From Sediminibacillus massiliensis (lineage in GTDB: Bacteria; Bacillota; Bacilli; Bacillales; Amphibacillaceae), in the NCBI RefSeq assembly GCF_900156915.1, contig NZ_LT732535.1:2344912-2408911 (forward strand): a stretch of DNA of 64,000 nucleotides, in the 5' to 3' direction. Below, in pieces: positions 39,613 to 47,723 of the stretch. The notes under the pieces were generated by a model that saw nothing but the letters and a program-made list of their open reading frames with translations, had not been told where the DNA came from and ran no database searches. Position numbers and translations under genes: made by a program. The stretch's first letter is position 1. The number at the start of each line of letters is the position of its first letter.

Positions 39613-40464
39613 TTATTGATAGCTGTAAAACCCACGTCCGGATTTCCTGCCGAGCCAGCCAGCTTTCACATATTTGCGAAGCAATGGACAAGGCCTGTAT
39701 TTGCTGTCCCCAAGTCCGTCATGCAGTACTTCCATGATATACAAACATGTATCAAGTCCGATAAAATCAGCCAATGTCAATGGGCCCATCGGATGATTCA
39801 TCCCCAGTTTCATCACGTTATCAATGTCTTCAGGCGAGGTAACGCCTTCATATACAGCATAGATTGCCTCATTGATCATCGGCATCAGAATCCGGTTCGC
39901 TGCAAAACCGGGATTATCATTGACTTGGACAGATATTTTGCCGAGCCGTTCGGCCATTCCTTTGACTGCCTCATATGTCTGGTCACTCGTCTGCAGACCC
40001 CTTATAATTTCGACCAGTTGCATGACAGGGACAGGGTTCATAAAATGCATCCCGATCACTTGAGAAGGACGTTCCGTTGCAGCGGCGATTTCTGTGATAG
40101 GCAAGGAGGAAGTATTCGTGGCAAGAACTGCATGGGCCGGTGCCATTTCATCCAAGTCTGTAAATAGTTTTTTCTTCACTTCCATATTTTCGACGACTGC
40201 TTCAATCGCAATATCGCAACTCTTGACGGCATCTAGTCCTGAGGCAGGTTGAAGTCTCTTCAGTGTTTCTTTTGCATCCTGACCGGATATCTTCCCTTTC
40301 ACCACCGAGCGGTTGATTTGGTTCTCAATCCTGGCCATTCCGTTATCCAATGAGATATCGGAAACATCATACAGCAGTACCTCGTATCCTGATTGCGCGC
40401 AAACTTGGGCAATTCCGCTTCCCATTTGTCCGGCTCCTATCACCATTACCTTCGAAATACTCAT
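39613..40464 (-). CDS. mmgB: 3-hydroxybutyryl-CoA dehydrogenase
   Basis: An NAD(P)-dependent enzyme that oxidises 3-hydroxyacyl-CoA to 3-ketoacyl-CoA. The 283-residue protein starts with the Rossmann motif VMVIGAGQMGSGIAQV and has LATNTSSLPI, the catalytic His in VIGMHFMNPVPVM (near residue 140) and NDNPGFAANRIL. The start at ATG 40464 is set by gaagggaga; the frame extends upstream without support. It lies 42 bp after the thiolase gene. No enoyl-CoA hydratase gene accompanies it, so that step must be supplied from elsewhere. Confidence 0.94.
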   Translation of the reverse strand: MSISKVMVIGAGQMGSGIAQVCAQSGYEVLLYDVSDISLDNGMARIENQINRSVVKGKISGQDAKETLKRLQPASGLDAVKSCDIAIEAVVENMEVKKKLFTDLDEMAPAHAVLATNTSSLPITEIAAATERPSQVIGMHFMNPVPVMQLVEIIRGLQTSDQTYEAVKGMAERLGKISVQVNDNPGFAANRILMPMINEAIYAVYEGVTSPEDIDNVMKLGMNHPMGPLTLADFIGLDTCLYIMEVLHDGLGDSKYRPCPLLRKYVKAGWLGRKSGRGFYSYQ

Positions 40465-40506
40465 CGGCCGTTCTCCCTTCCGTTCTTTACTATCCGTATC
40501 AACCAC

Positions 40507-41691
40507 TTATGGGGATACTTCTATCAACAGAGCGTCACCTTGGCCGCCGCCGCTGCAGATGGCTGCGATTCCCAGGCCTCCACCCCGCCGTTTAAGTTCA
40601 TGTGCCAATGTCAGGACGATCCGGGCGCCACTGGCACCAATCGGATGTCCGAGTGCGACAGCGCCCCCATTGACGTTTACCTTCTCCACATCAAGTCCGG
40701 CGATTTTTTCGCTGGCAAGTGATACCGCTGCAAATGCTTCATTCACTTCAAACAAGTCAATCTCCTGTAGTGATCTTTTGCTCTTTTTCAATAGCGCATT
40801 AATGACTAAGCCGGGTGTTTTTGGAAAATCTTTTGCATCTACTGCCACTTCTTCATGTGCCAAAATCTTTGCCAAAGGCGTGAGTCCTTGTTGTAAGGCA
40901 GCAGTTTCAGATGCAATCACCATCGCACAAGCACCATCATTTACACCCGGTGCATTTCCGGCAGTAATTGTCCCCTCAGAATCGAATACGGGACGAAGCT
41001 TTTGGAGTGCTTCTACCGTTGTATCTTCTCGCGGGGATTCATCCCGGAAAACGGTAATGGTCTCCCCTTTCCTGTTCGTTATTTTGACAGGGACTATTTC
41101 TTTTTCCAGAATCCCTTTCTTGATGGCACGGACTGCCCGCATATGGCTCCGGTAGGCCCATTCATCCTGAGCGACCCTGGTTATTCCCATTTCTTCTGCT
41201 GTGCTGTTACCGTAAACACCCATGTGAACACCTGTAAAAGAACAAGTGAGTCCGTCATGAATCATCATATCCTTGATAGTCTTGTCGCCCATTCGATAGC
41301 CAAATCTTGCATCTTGCAAAAAGTACGGAGCATTGCTCATGCTCTCCATGCCGCCCGCTATCACTATTTGTTCATCACCAAGTCTGATCAGCTGGTCGGC
41401 CATCGTCACGCTTCTCAACCCGGACGCGCATACTTTGTTGATTGTTTCTGTTTTCACTGTCCAGGAAATACCGGCTTCTCTGGCAGCCTGTCGCGACGGA
41501 AGCTGTCCCTGGCCACCCTGGAGAACTGTCCCCATTATCACCTCATTGACCGTTTCAGGGTCCAGCCGGCTTTGTTCAAGCGCCGCCTTGATTGCTATTC
41601 CGCCTAGTTGTACAGCAGATAAAGAGAAAAGTGCGCCCCCCAGTTTTCCAAACGGGGTCCTCGCCCCCGCCAAAATGACCGCATACTCCAT
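40507..41691 (-). CDS. mmgA: Acetyl-CoA acetyltransferase (thiolase)
   Basis: This enzyme cleaves acetoacetyl-CoA to two acetyl-CoA, or runs in reverse. The 394-residue protein has the acyl-enzyme Cys in NKVCASGLRSV (near 89), the His in LGHPIGASGARI (near 350) and the second Cys in AAICSGGGQGDA (near 380). The start ATG follows a gggggtc ribosome binding site. A near-consensus cre site and an inverted repeat lie just upstream, and a terminator-like hairpin separates it from fadF, so this gene probably starts its own transcript. Confidence 0.95.
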   Translation of the reverse strand: MEYAVILAGARTPFGKLGGALFSLSAVQLGGIAIKAALEQSRLDPETVNEVIMGTVLQGGQGQLPSRQAAREAGISWTVKTETINKVCASGLRSVTMADQLIRLGDEQIVIAGGMESMSNAPYFLQDARFGYRMGDKTIKDMMIHDGLTCSFTGVHMGVYGNSTAEEMGITRVAQDEWAYRSHMRAVRAIKKGILEKEIVPVKITNRKGETITVFRDESPREDTTVEALQKLRPVFDSEGTITAGNAPGVNDGACAMVIASETAALQQGLTPLAKILAHEEVAVDAKDFPKTPGLVINALLKKSKRSLQEIDLFEVNEAFAAVSLASEKIAGLDVEKVNVNGGAVALGHPIGASGARIVLTLAHELKRRGGGLGIAAICSGGGQGDALLIEVSP

Positions 41692-41706
41692 ATAACGACC
41701 CCCTTT

Positions 41707-41745
41707 TGATAACGCTTACAAAAAAACCATTGAACACTCGCTCAA
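41707..41745 (-). promoter_or_regulatory. cre site and inverted repeat upstream of thiolase
   Basis: TGATAACGCTTACA (41707-41720) matches the CcpA-binding consensus TGWAANCGNTNWCA at every specified position but one. TTGAACACTCGCTCAA (41730-41745) is an imperfect palindrome with TTGA/TCAA ends, a plausible TetR-type operator. Both lie 15-55 bp before the thiolase start codon. Confidence 0.6.
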
Positions 41746-41760
41746 TTCTCTTTCATAAGT

Positions 41761-41789
41761 AGAGGAACCGATCATGGATCCGTTCCTCT
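41761..41789 (-). terminator. Hairpin between fadF and thiolase genes
   Basis: A 13-base stem with one mismatch (AGAGGAACGGATC / GATCGGTTCCTCT) and a three-base loop lies 55 bp after the fadF stop codon. There is no T-run, so it may be a weak terminator or an RNA-processing signal. Confidence 0.5.
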
Positions 41790-41844
41790 TGATTTACTAG
41801 CCATCTGCTGCTCGCGCTTTGCATGAGGCTCGTCTTCTGAAACG

Positions 41845-43980
41845 CTACACAGTCGCTTCCGCTTTCGGTGTACACACAGACAATGCCAGGATTTCGGCTA
41901 TGTCCATGGTGCCGATGTTTTCTTCCACTTCTTTTGCTTTGGTGCCGTCGCTCAACATGGTCAGGCAGAACGGACAGGCGCTGGAAATCATGGTAGGGTT
42001 CACCTTCAAAGCCTGCTCGGTACGGGCAACGTTTATGCGGTTGCCTGTTTTTTCTTCCGTCCACATCAGTCCCCCACCGGCCCCGCAGCACATCCCGTTT
42101 TCTCTGTTGCGATCCATTTCTACTAAACGGATACCTGGAATGGATTTCAATATTTCCCTTGGCGGATCGTAAACACCATTGTATCTTCCCAAATAACAGG
42201 AATCGTGGTATGTCAATGTTTCGTTGATTTCCTTTGTCGGCTTAAGGAGACCTGACTGAACCCAGTCATATAGCAGTTGGGAGTGGTGGTAAACTTCGGC
42301 TTCCAAACCAAAATCCGGGTACTCATTTTTGAAAATATTGTATGCATGCGGATCGATCGTTACAATCTTTTTGACATTGTGTTTCTGAAATTCTTTGATG
42401 TTTTTCTCAGCAAGTTCCTGAAACAAAAATTCGTTTCCGATTCGTCTTGCCGTATCCCCCGAGTTAGCTTCTTTGTTGCCTAATATGGCAAACTTGATTC
42501 CTGCATCGTTCATCAATCTGGCAAAAGCCAAGGCGATCTTCTGACTGCGATTGTCATATGCCCCCATAGAGCTCACCCAGAATAAATAGTCAAATTCTTC
42601 ACCGGATTTCTTCCATTCTTTCACAGTTGGAATAGAAATCTGTGAATCCAGATTCCGCCAGTTGTCTCTTTCTTTTTTCGACAGTCCCCATGGATTTCCC
42701 TGCCTCTCTATATTCATGATGGCCCGCTGTGCATCTGGATCCATTTTTCCTTCTGTCAAAACCAGGTAGCGGCGGAGGTCGATAATCTTATCGACATGCT
42801 CATTCATCACAGGGCATTGATCTTCGCAGTTGCGGCACGTCGTACAAGCCCACAACTCTTCTTCTGTGATAACATCGCCTATCAAACTTGCATTCTGGAC
42901 GGTCTCTATGCCAGCTGCTGCTTCTTCTCTTGCTGTCCGGGAGTCACGTGCCATTTTGGCGAGTCTGTTTCCTTCTGTGTTAGCAAACGCATAGCTTGGC
43001 ACCCATGGACTTTGTCCGGTGACAGCGGCCCCTTTTTCAGTCAAATGGTCACGCAGTTTGATGATTAAATCCATTGGCGACAGCATTTTTCCTGTTCCGG
43101 TTGCCGGGCAGACATTCGTGCACCGGCCGCACTCCACACAGGCATAAAGGTCAATCATCTGTTTCTGGTGGAACTCTTCTATTTTCCCTACCCCGAACGA
43201 TACCTCTTCTTCCTGTCCCTCTTCGATGTCAAAGTCGATTTTCTTCAACTTTCCTGCCGGCGTTTCTCTGCTTAAAAACACATTGACTGGCGCTGCCAGC
43301 AAATGGGCGTGCTTGGATTGCGGCACATAAACCAGAAAACTTAACAAAACCAGCAAATGCACCCACCAGGATATAAAGAAAATGACCGCCGCTGCTGTAG
43401 GTGACAGCCAATAGAAAGCGCTTGCAATTGTGGTCGCGACAGGTTCTGTCCATCCACCGGCATGACCATGCCACACCAACTCCATGCCATTTCCCAATAA
43501 TACAGACAACATAAGAGTCCCTATGAACACTAGTACAAGCCCTGCTTTAAAGCCCCTTTTAAGCCGGACAAGCTTTTCAATGTAACGACGATAAAAAGCC
43601 CATACAACTGCGACTAAAATCATCAGAGTGACGAGCTCCTGGAAAAATGTGAAGCCAGGATACAACGGTCCGAGTGGAAGGTGATTCCCAGGTGCAAGGC
43701 CCTTGACAATGAAGTCGACAGCCCCGAATTGGACAAGGATAAATCCATAGAACATCATCACATGGATGATTCCGGATTTTTTATCTTTCAATAATTTCTT
43801 CTGCCCGAATACATAGATCCATATCTTGTGAAGCCGCTGTTTGATATCCCAGTCGAACTGTTCCTTCTTTCCTAGTTTGATATAGGCAATCCTTGTCATC
43901 ACAACCCGGACAAACAAATATAATCCATAACTAGTAACTCCGATAAACAATAGCCAGTTTAACAGCATAAGCCCATCCAT
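41845..43980 (-). CDS. fadF: Membrane iron-sulfur oxidoreductase of fatty-acid oxidation (FadF/YwjF)
   Basis: A 711-residue membrane protein thought to pass electrons from acyl-CoA dehydrogenases and ETF to quinone. About five or six membrane helices fill the first 230 residues, as in nitrate-reductase gamma subunits. Two 4Fe-4S sites follow: CVECGRCTNVCPATGTG (near 290) and CTTCRNCEDQCPV (near 385). Two cysteine-rich CCG-type domains occupy the C-terminal half, with DSCYLGRYNGV and GMCCGAGGG. I start it at ATG 43980 behind gggggag. The promoter carries a FadR-type operator. In B. subtilis fadF-acdA-rpoE is a FadR operon. Confidence 0.93.
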   Translation of the reverse strand: MDGLMLLNWLLFIGVTSYGLYLFVRVVMTRIAYIKLGKKEQFDWDIKQRLHKIWIYVFGQKKLLKDKKSGIIHVMMFYGFILVQFGAVDFIVKGLAPGNHLPLGPLYPGFTFFQELVTLMILVAVVWAFYRRYIEKLVRLKRGFKAGLVLVFIGTLMLSVLLGNGMELVWHGHAGGWTEPVATTIASAFYWLSPTAAAVIFFISWWVHLLVLLSFLVYVPQSKHAHLLAAPVNVFLSRETPAGKLKKIDFDIEEGQEEEVSFGVGKIEEFHQKQMIDLYACVECGRCTNVCPATGTGKMLSPMDLIIKLRDHLTEKGAAVTGQSPWVPSYAFANTEGNRLAKMARDSRTAREEAAAGIETVQNASLIGDVITEEELWACTTCRNCEDQCPVMNEHVDKIIDLRRYLVLTEGKMDPDAQRAIMNIERQGNPWGLSKKERDNWRNLDSQISIPTVKEWKKSGEEFDYLFWVSSMGAYDNRSQKIALAFARLMNDAGIKFAILGNKEANSGDTARRIGNEFLFQELAEKNIKEFQKHNVKKIVTIDPHAYNIFKNEYPDFGLEAEVYHHSQLLYDWVQSGLLKPTKEINETLTYHDSCYLGRYNGVYDPPREILKSIPGIRLVEMDRNRENGMCCGAGGGLMWTEEKTGNRINVARTEQALKVNPTMISSACPFCLTMLSDGTKAKEVEENIGTMDIAEILALSVCTPKAEATV

Positions 43981-44111
43981 CTGTTTCTCCCCCTTGTCTG
44001 TTTTGTACATTTCCCTTTTGATCCGGTCTTGGAATAGAAGTTGAACAAACGTTTGATCAACCCTCTTGCTCCTCTTTTAATATCTTATCAACACTGCATT
44101 TATACTATTAC

Positions 44112-44139
44112 TTTATATTATGAATGAACATTCAGTCAA
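44112..44139 (-). promoter_or_regulatory. fadF promoter with embedded FadR-type operator
   Basis: Minus-strand TTGACT (44139-44134), 16 bases, TATAAA (44117-44112). The spacer is almost entirely the 18-bp palindrome TGAATGAACATTCAGTCA (44121-44138, plus strand), 16 of 18 positions of the B. subtilis FadR consensus TGAATGANTANTCATTCA. Repressor bound here would cover the promoter. Confidence 0.75.
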
Positions 44140-44224
44140 TAATTAATTTCGCTGACTTGGGTTATAATACTTCTGTTTACAGTTAAAAAGTTAAGTTCGG
44201 ATTGACTGTAGAAAGGAGATAAAG

Positions 44225-44401
44225 ATGAAAGAAGTGATACTTTCCCTGTTGACAGGGGCTGTCGTCGGCTTTATTTTTGCATGGGGGAAACTCCCTATAC
44301 CTGCTCCTCCTGCATTGGCGGGGATTATGGGGATTGTGGGCATTTATATTGGCTTTAAGCTTTTCCTGTGGATCGGCCCGTTTTTCCAAAGGATCTTTTA
44401 A
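44225..44401 (+). CDS. XapX domain small membrane protein
   Basis: A 58-residue protein too short for many gene finders. It reads MKEVILSLLTGAVVGFIFAW, then GKLPIPAPPALAGIMGIVGI, then YIGFKLFLWIGPFFQRIF. The two membrane helices and the central PIPAPPALAGIMGIVG match the XapX (DUF1427) family, whose function is unknown. The ATG follows gaaaggaga. TATAAT at 44163-44168 may be its -10 element. It faces away from fadF, so the two have divergent promoters. Confidence 0.85.
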   Translation: MKEVILSLLTGAVVGFIFAWGKLPIPAPPALAGIMGIVGIYIGFKLFLWIGPFFQRIF

Positions 44402-44440
44402 CCTGATAACCGTAATAAACGAGTAAAATCTACGCAAACA

Positions 44441-44474
44441 AAAAAAGAGAGGAAGAAATCCCTTTCTTCCTCTC
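44441..44474. terminator. Bidirectional terminator between the XapX gene and gsiB
   Basis: GAGAGGAAGAAA, loop tccc, TTTCTTCCTCTC. A perfect 12-base stem with a seven-base T-run on the minus strand (for gsiB). Confidence 0.88.
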
Positions 44475-44503
44475 CTTCTCGCGAAACCTATTCTTAAATT
44501 GTA

Positions 44504-44971
44504 TTAAGAATTATTGTTTTTTCGCTGACGGCCTCGAGTTTCTCCGCCTTTTTGGCCGATGTCTTCGTAGAATTCTTCACCATGTTTCTCGGACGTAGTG
44601 TTACCGCCTTTTTGACCGATTTCCTCATAGAACTCTTGGTCATGGTTTCTTGAAGTAGTATTTCCGCCTTTTTGTCCAATTTCCTCATAGAATTCTTTGT
44701 CATGATTTTTAGACGTAGTCTCGCCGCCTTTTTGACCGATTTCCTCATAGAATTCTTGGTCATGGTTTTGAGAAGTAGTTTCTCCGCCTTTTTGTCCTAT
44801 TTCTTGATAGAACTCTTTATCATGATTCTTAGAAGTGGTCTTACCGCCTTTTTGACCGATTTCCTCATAGAATTCTTGGTCGTGGTTTCTTGCTGTAGTG
44901 TTACCACCTTTTTGACCAGCTTCCTCAAGACTCATCTTTCTATTGTTGTCTTTATTGTTGTTCTTAGCCAT
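44504..44971 (-). CDS. gsiB: General stress protein GsiB (KGG-repeat, LEA-like)
   Basis: A 155-residue very hydrophilic protein of six perfect 20-residue repeats plus a partial seventh. The unit is GQKGGxTTSxNHDxEFYEEI. B. subtilis GsiB has the same unit in five copies and is a hallmark sigma-B stress protein, induced by heat, salt, ethanol and starvation; it resembles plant LEA desiccation proteins. There is no signal peptide or membrane segment. The start follows aaaggagctg. A sigma-B-like promoter lies 53 bp upstream, divergent from another in front of yrhK. Confidence 0.93.
   Translation of the reverse strand: MAKNNNKDNNRKMSLEEAGQKGGNTTARNHDQEFYEEIGQKGGKTTSKNHDKEFYQEIGQKGGETTSQNHDQEFYEEIGQKGGETTSKNHDKEFYEEIGQKGGNTTSRNHDQEFYEEIGQKGGNTTSEKHGEEFYEDIGQKGGETRGRQRKNNNS
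44558..44917 (-). repeat. Six in-frame 60-bp tandem repeats inside gsiB
   Basis: The 20-codon units run in phase from 44917 down to 44558, with a partial seventh unit to about 44530. DNA identity between units is high enough to allow copy-number change by slippage or recombination. Confidence 0.9.
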
Positions 44972-45023
44972 TCTTAACAGCTCCTTTCTAAATGTTAATT
45001 GATTATCTGTTACATTACTTCTA

Positions 45024-45049
45024 ATAGACGTTTTCTCTTACTTCTAAAC
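45024..45049 (-). promoter_or_regulatory. Candidate sigma-B promoter of gsiB
   Basis: Minus-strand GTTTAG (45049-45044), 14 bases, GTCTAT (45029-45024). Against GTTTAA-N12-15-GGGTAT this matches 5 of 6 and 4 of 6 positions. Confidence 0.6.
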
Positions 45050-45084
45050 ATATATAGACAAATTTTTTTTAAGAGGAAAACTCT

Positions 45085-45110
45085 GTTTTATCTTAATCTA
45101 TAAAGGGTAC
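45085..45110 (+). promoter_or_regulatory. Candidate sigma-B promoter of yrhK
   Basis: GTTTTA (45085-45090), 14 bases, GGGTAC (45105-45110): 5 of 6 positions in each element of GTTTAA-N12-15-GGGTAT, with the same spacing as the divergent gsiB promoter. Confidence 0.65.
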
Positions 45111-45147
45111 ACAAATAGAGTTTTATCAGAAAGAGGAGGTTGTTATC

Positions 45148-45414
45148 GTGCCGAAAATCGAGGATCAGAAAAAGTACCTGGATATTCAAGTGGGCAAAAC
45201 TCAACTCTTTTTCAATAAGAATTACAAACTGATCTCGCTTAGCAATGACCTTACTCTCGGCTTATGGTTCTTGATCGGTAGTATCCTGTTTCTATTTAAA
45301 TCGACGCAAACTTGGGGAACAGTTCTTTTCATCCTGGGTAGTGCCCAGCTTCTCATTCGTCCGGTTCTGAAAATCATCCATGCTTCCGGGGTGAAGAAAA
45401 TCAATAATAGCTAG
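45148..45414 (+). CDS. yrhK: YrhK-family small membrane protein
   Basis: An 88-residue protein with a short soluble lead (KKYLDIQVGKTQLFF) and two membrane helices (about 34-52 and 57-75), including LGLWFLIGSILFLFKST and VLFILGSAQLLIRPV, as in B. subtilis YrhK. The function is unknown. The start is GTG behind aaagaggaggt. The upstream sigma-B-like promoter and the divergent gsiB gene place it in the general stress response. Confidence 0.85.
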   Translation: MPKIEDQKKYLDIQVGKTQLFFNKNYKLISLSNDLTLGLWFLIGSILFLFKSTQTWGTVLFILGSAQLLIRPVLKIIHASGVKKINNS

Positions 45415-45421
45415 AACATCT

Positions 45422-45457
45422 AAAAAAACCGACAGGCTGGATTGCCTGTCGGTTTTT
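45422..45457. terminator. Bidirectional terminator between yrhK and argS
   Basis: AACCGACAGGC, loop tggatt, GCCTGTCGGTT with T-runs on both strands. An 11-base perfect stem that serves both converging genes. Confidence 0.92.
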
Positions 45458-45463
45458 ATTCTG

Positions 45464-47134
45464 TTACATGCGTTCTGGAGCACTCACCCCAAGCAAGCTG
45501 AGGCCATTGGAAATGGTGATTCTTACCGATTCCATTAAGGCGAGCCTTGCTTTTGTCCGTTCCGGATTCTCTTCATCCAATACTTTCTCTGCATTATAGA
45601 AGCTGTGCAGTGCAGCGGCTAAATCAAAAATATACTGTGTGACACGGTGTGGTGTCCGCTTGGATGCAGCATCCTCGATCACTTGTGAAAACTCACCAAG
45701 ACGTTTTAATAATTCTTCTTCTTTTTCGGCTGTCAATAAAGAGCCATCTATTTCAGCTGACACGGAAAATCCTTTTTCTTCCGCTTGTTTTAACATCGTG
45801 CAAATGCGGGCGTGCGCATATTGAACATAGTAAACCGGATTTTCGTTTGACTGCGAACGGGCCAGATCCATATCGAAATCAAGATGGGAATCACTGGAGC
45901 GCATCACGAAGAAATACCTCATTGCATCGATGCCGACCTCTTCCATCAACTCTTTCAATGTTACTGCTTTTCCCGTCCGTTTACTCATTTTTACTCTTTC
46001 ACCGTTTTGGAACAGGTTGACCATTTGAATGATTTCCACTTCAAGTGTGTCTTTATCATACCCGAGCGCCTGGATAGCCGCCTTCATCCTCGGAATATAA
46101 CCGTGATGGTCCGCTCCCCAAATGTTGATGAGCGTGTCAAAGCCGCGGTCAAGTTTGTTCTTATGGTAGGCAATGTCCGGGGTCAGGTAGGTATAGCTGC
46201 CATCCTGTTTGATCAACACACGGTCTTTATCATCTCCGAATTCAGTTGTGCGGAACCAGGTTGCTCCCTCTTCTTCAAAGATATATCCCTTTTCCTTCAA
46301 GGTATCCAAGGCCGGCTGGATTTTTTCTTCCTCATATAACGACGTTTCTGAGAACCAATTGTCAAAAGGCACCCGGAATTGGGAAAGGTCATTTTCCAAC
46401 TTTTCCAATTCATATTTCAATCCATATTCCCGGAAGAATGCGATTCTTTCTTGTTCCGGCTTATCAGCCCACTCGCTCTTATATTCTTGGACCAGCTTTT
46501 CCCCCAACTCAACGATATCTTTCCCATGATAGCCATCTTCCGGCATATCCCAGTCTTTCCCGAGAGCCTGCATATAACGGGCTTCTACCGAAAGAGCAAG
46601 GTTGGCAATTTGGTTGCCGGCATCGTTAATGTAATATTCCCTTGAAACATCGTAACCTGCTTTTTCGAGAATATTGCCAAGTGAATCACCGACAGCAGCT
46701 CCACGGGCATGTCCTAAATGAAGGTCACCGGTCGGATTGGCAGAAACAAATTCAATTTGGATTTTCTCTCCATTGCCTGCATTTGTTGAACCATAATCTT
46801 TCCCCGCTTGCAAGATGGTCGGGATTAAGTTGGTCAAATACTGATTGTCCATGAAAAAGTTGATAAAACCGGGACCAGCAATCTCCATCTGTTTTATGGA
46901 AGCTTTCGTTTGGTCAAAATGCCCGATAATATCCTCGGCAATTTGTTTTGGGGCTTTCTTGGCGATCCTGGCCAGCTGCATGGCAATATTGGTTGCATAG
47001 TCGCCATGCGATTTGTCCTTCGGCTGTTCAAGGACAATATCGGGGAGTTCGCTTTCTTCTGCCAAACCTGCTTTGATGACAGCCTGGGCTATTTCTTCTT
47101 TCAATTTTCCCTGAGTCTGCTGCATGATATTCAT
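45464..47134 (-). CDS. argS: Arginyl-tRNA synthetase
   Basis: This enzyme attaches arginine to tRNA-Arg. The 556-residue class I synthetase has the N-terminal Add-1 domain (about 1-110), the HIGH-type [15 protein letters not shown] (near 132), [14 protein letters not shown] [15 protein letters not shown] (near 325), the KMSKR loop VKMSKRTGK (near 370), and a helical anticodon-binding domain ending GVSAPERM. I start it at ATG 47134, with aagaggaggt in front. It overlaps the end of ywiB by four bases, so the two are coupled. Confidence 0.97.
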   Translation of the reverse strand: MNIMQQTQGKLKEEIAQAVIKAGLAEESELPDIVLEQPKDKSHGDYATNIAMQLARIAKKAPKQIAEDIIGHFDQTKASIKQMEIAGPGFINFFMDNQYLTNLIPTILQAGKDYGSTNAGNGEKIQIEFVSANPTGDLHLGHARGAAVGDSLGNILEKAGYDVSREYYINDAGNQIANLALSVEARYMQALGKDWDMPEDGYHGKDIVELGEKLVQEYKSEWADKPEQERIAFFREYGLKYELEKLENDLSQFRVPFDNWFSETSLYEEEKIQPALDTLKEKGYIFEEEGATWFRTTEFGDDKDRVLIKQDGSYTYLTPDIAYHKNKLDRGFDTLINIWGADHHGYIPRMKAAIQALGYDKDTLEVEIIQMVNLFQNGERVKMSKRTGKAVTLKELMEEVGIDAMRYFFVMRSSDSHLDFDMDLARSQSNENPVYYVQYAHARICTMLKQAEEKGFSVSAEIDGSLLTAEKEEELLKRLGEFSQVIEDAASKRTPHRVTQYIFDLAAALHSFYNAEKVLDEENPERTKARLALMESVRITISNGLSLLGVSAPERM

Positions 47135-47592
47135 TGGGAAACCTCCTCTTTCCATTCTATTTTCTTAAATTGGAGTGTCAGGCGATGCCTTCTTTTACCT
47201 TCACCATTCAGTTTTGTCGTATAACTGATAAACAACTTGCCATAGTTTCTTTCATCCGGACGCTGATACGTAATTTGATCTGTATGTGTTTCCATATGTA
47301 TTGAACCATAGGCATGGCGGTAAACATTCTCGGTTATCTGTTTTTTCTTGAAAGTCTGATGCATATCCACAGGCCCCGTACGCTTCACGCTCACTTTGTC
47401 AGGATTGATGGTAATAAGCGACTGCACATCTTCCTGTTCTTCATTGCGTTCGGTAAACATCAAGACAGAGGTAGTCCCTTTTTGATAAAAGTTGCCCTCT
47501 TCCTCGACTACTGTAACATCTTTCTTACCAAGATCATGTATTTCAGTGGTTAGTTTGATTCGGACTGGTGTTTTATTCGGTGCCAACAACAA
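47131..47592 (-). CDS. ywiB: YwiB family protein (DUF1934)
   Basis: A small beta-barrel-like protein of about 150 residues, regularly found before argS in Bacillaceae and of unknown function. Landmarks are [45 protein letters not shown], and a basic C-terminus [11 protein letters not shown]. The start is one of three consecutive TTG codons (47592, 47589 or 47586). The last gives the best distance to ggggaga. Confidence 0.88.
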   Translation of the reverse strand: MLLAPNKTPVRIKLTTEIHDLGKKDVTVVEEEGNFYQKGTTSVLMFTERNEEQEDVQSLITINPDKVSVKRTGPVDMHQTFKKKQITENVYRHAYGSIHMETHTDQITYQRPDERNYGKLFISYTTKLNGEGKRRHRLTLQFKKIEWKEEVSQ

Positions 47593-47691
47593 TCTCCCCT
47601 TAACTTGGGATAGTCTTACTTCCTAAATAACTAATTATAAGAATGATTGCCCAAAAACTCAAGTTTTCTTCAACTAATTTTGCCTGTACAG

Positions 47692-47723
47692 GAAAGAAAG
47701 ACGCTTCCTGTCCTGGAAGCGTC
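47692..47723 (-). terminator. Terminator of the AimR-like gene
   Basis: Minus-strand GACGCTTCC, loop aggaca, GGAAGCGTC, then TTTCTTTCC. It overlaps the stop codon. Confidence 0.75.

Noticed and set aside
44494..44763. 89-codon lysine- and serine-rich frame on the minus strand
   Set aside because: It is an alternate frame of the GsiB tandem repeats; repetitive DNA keeps all frames open.
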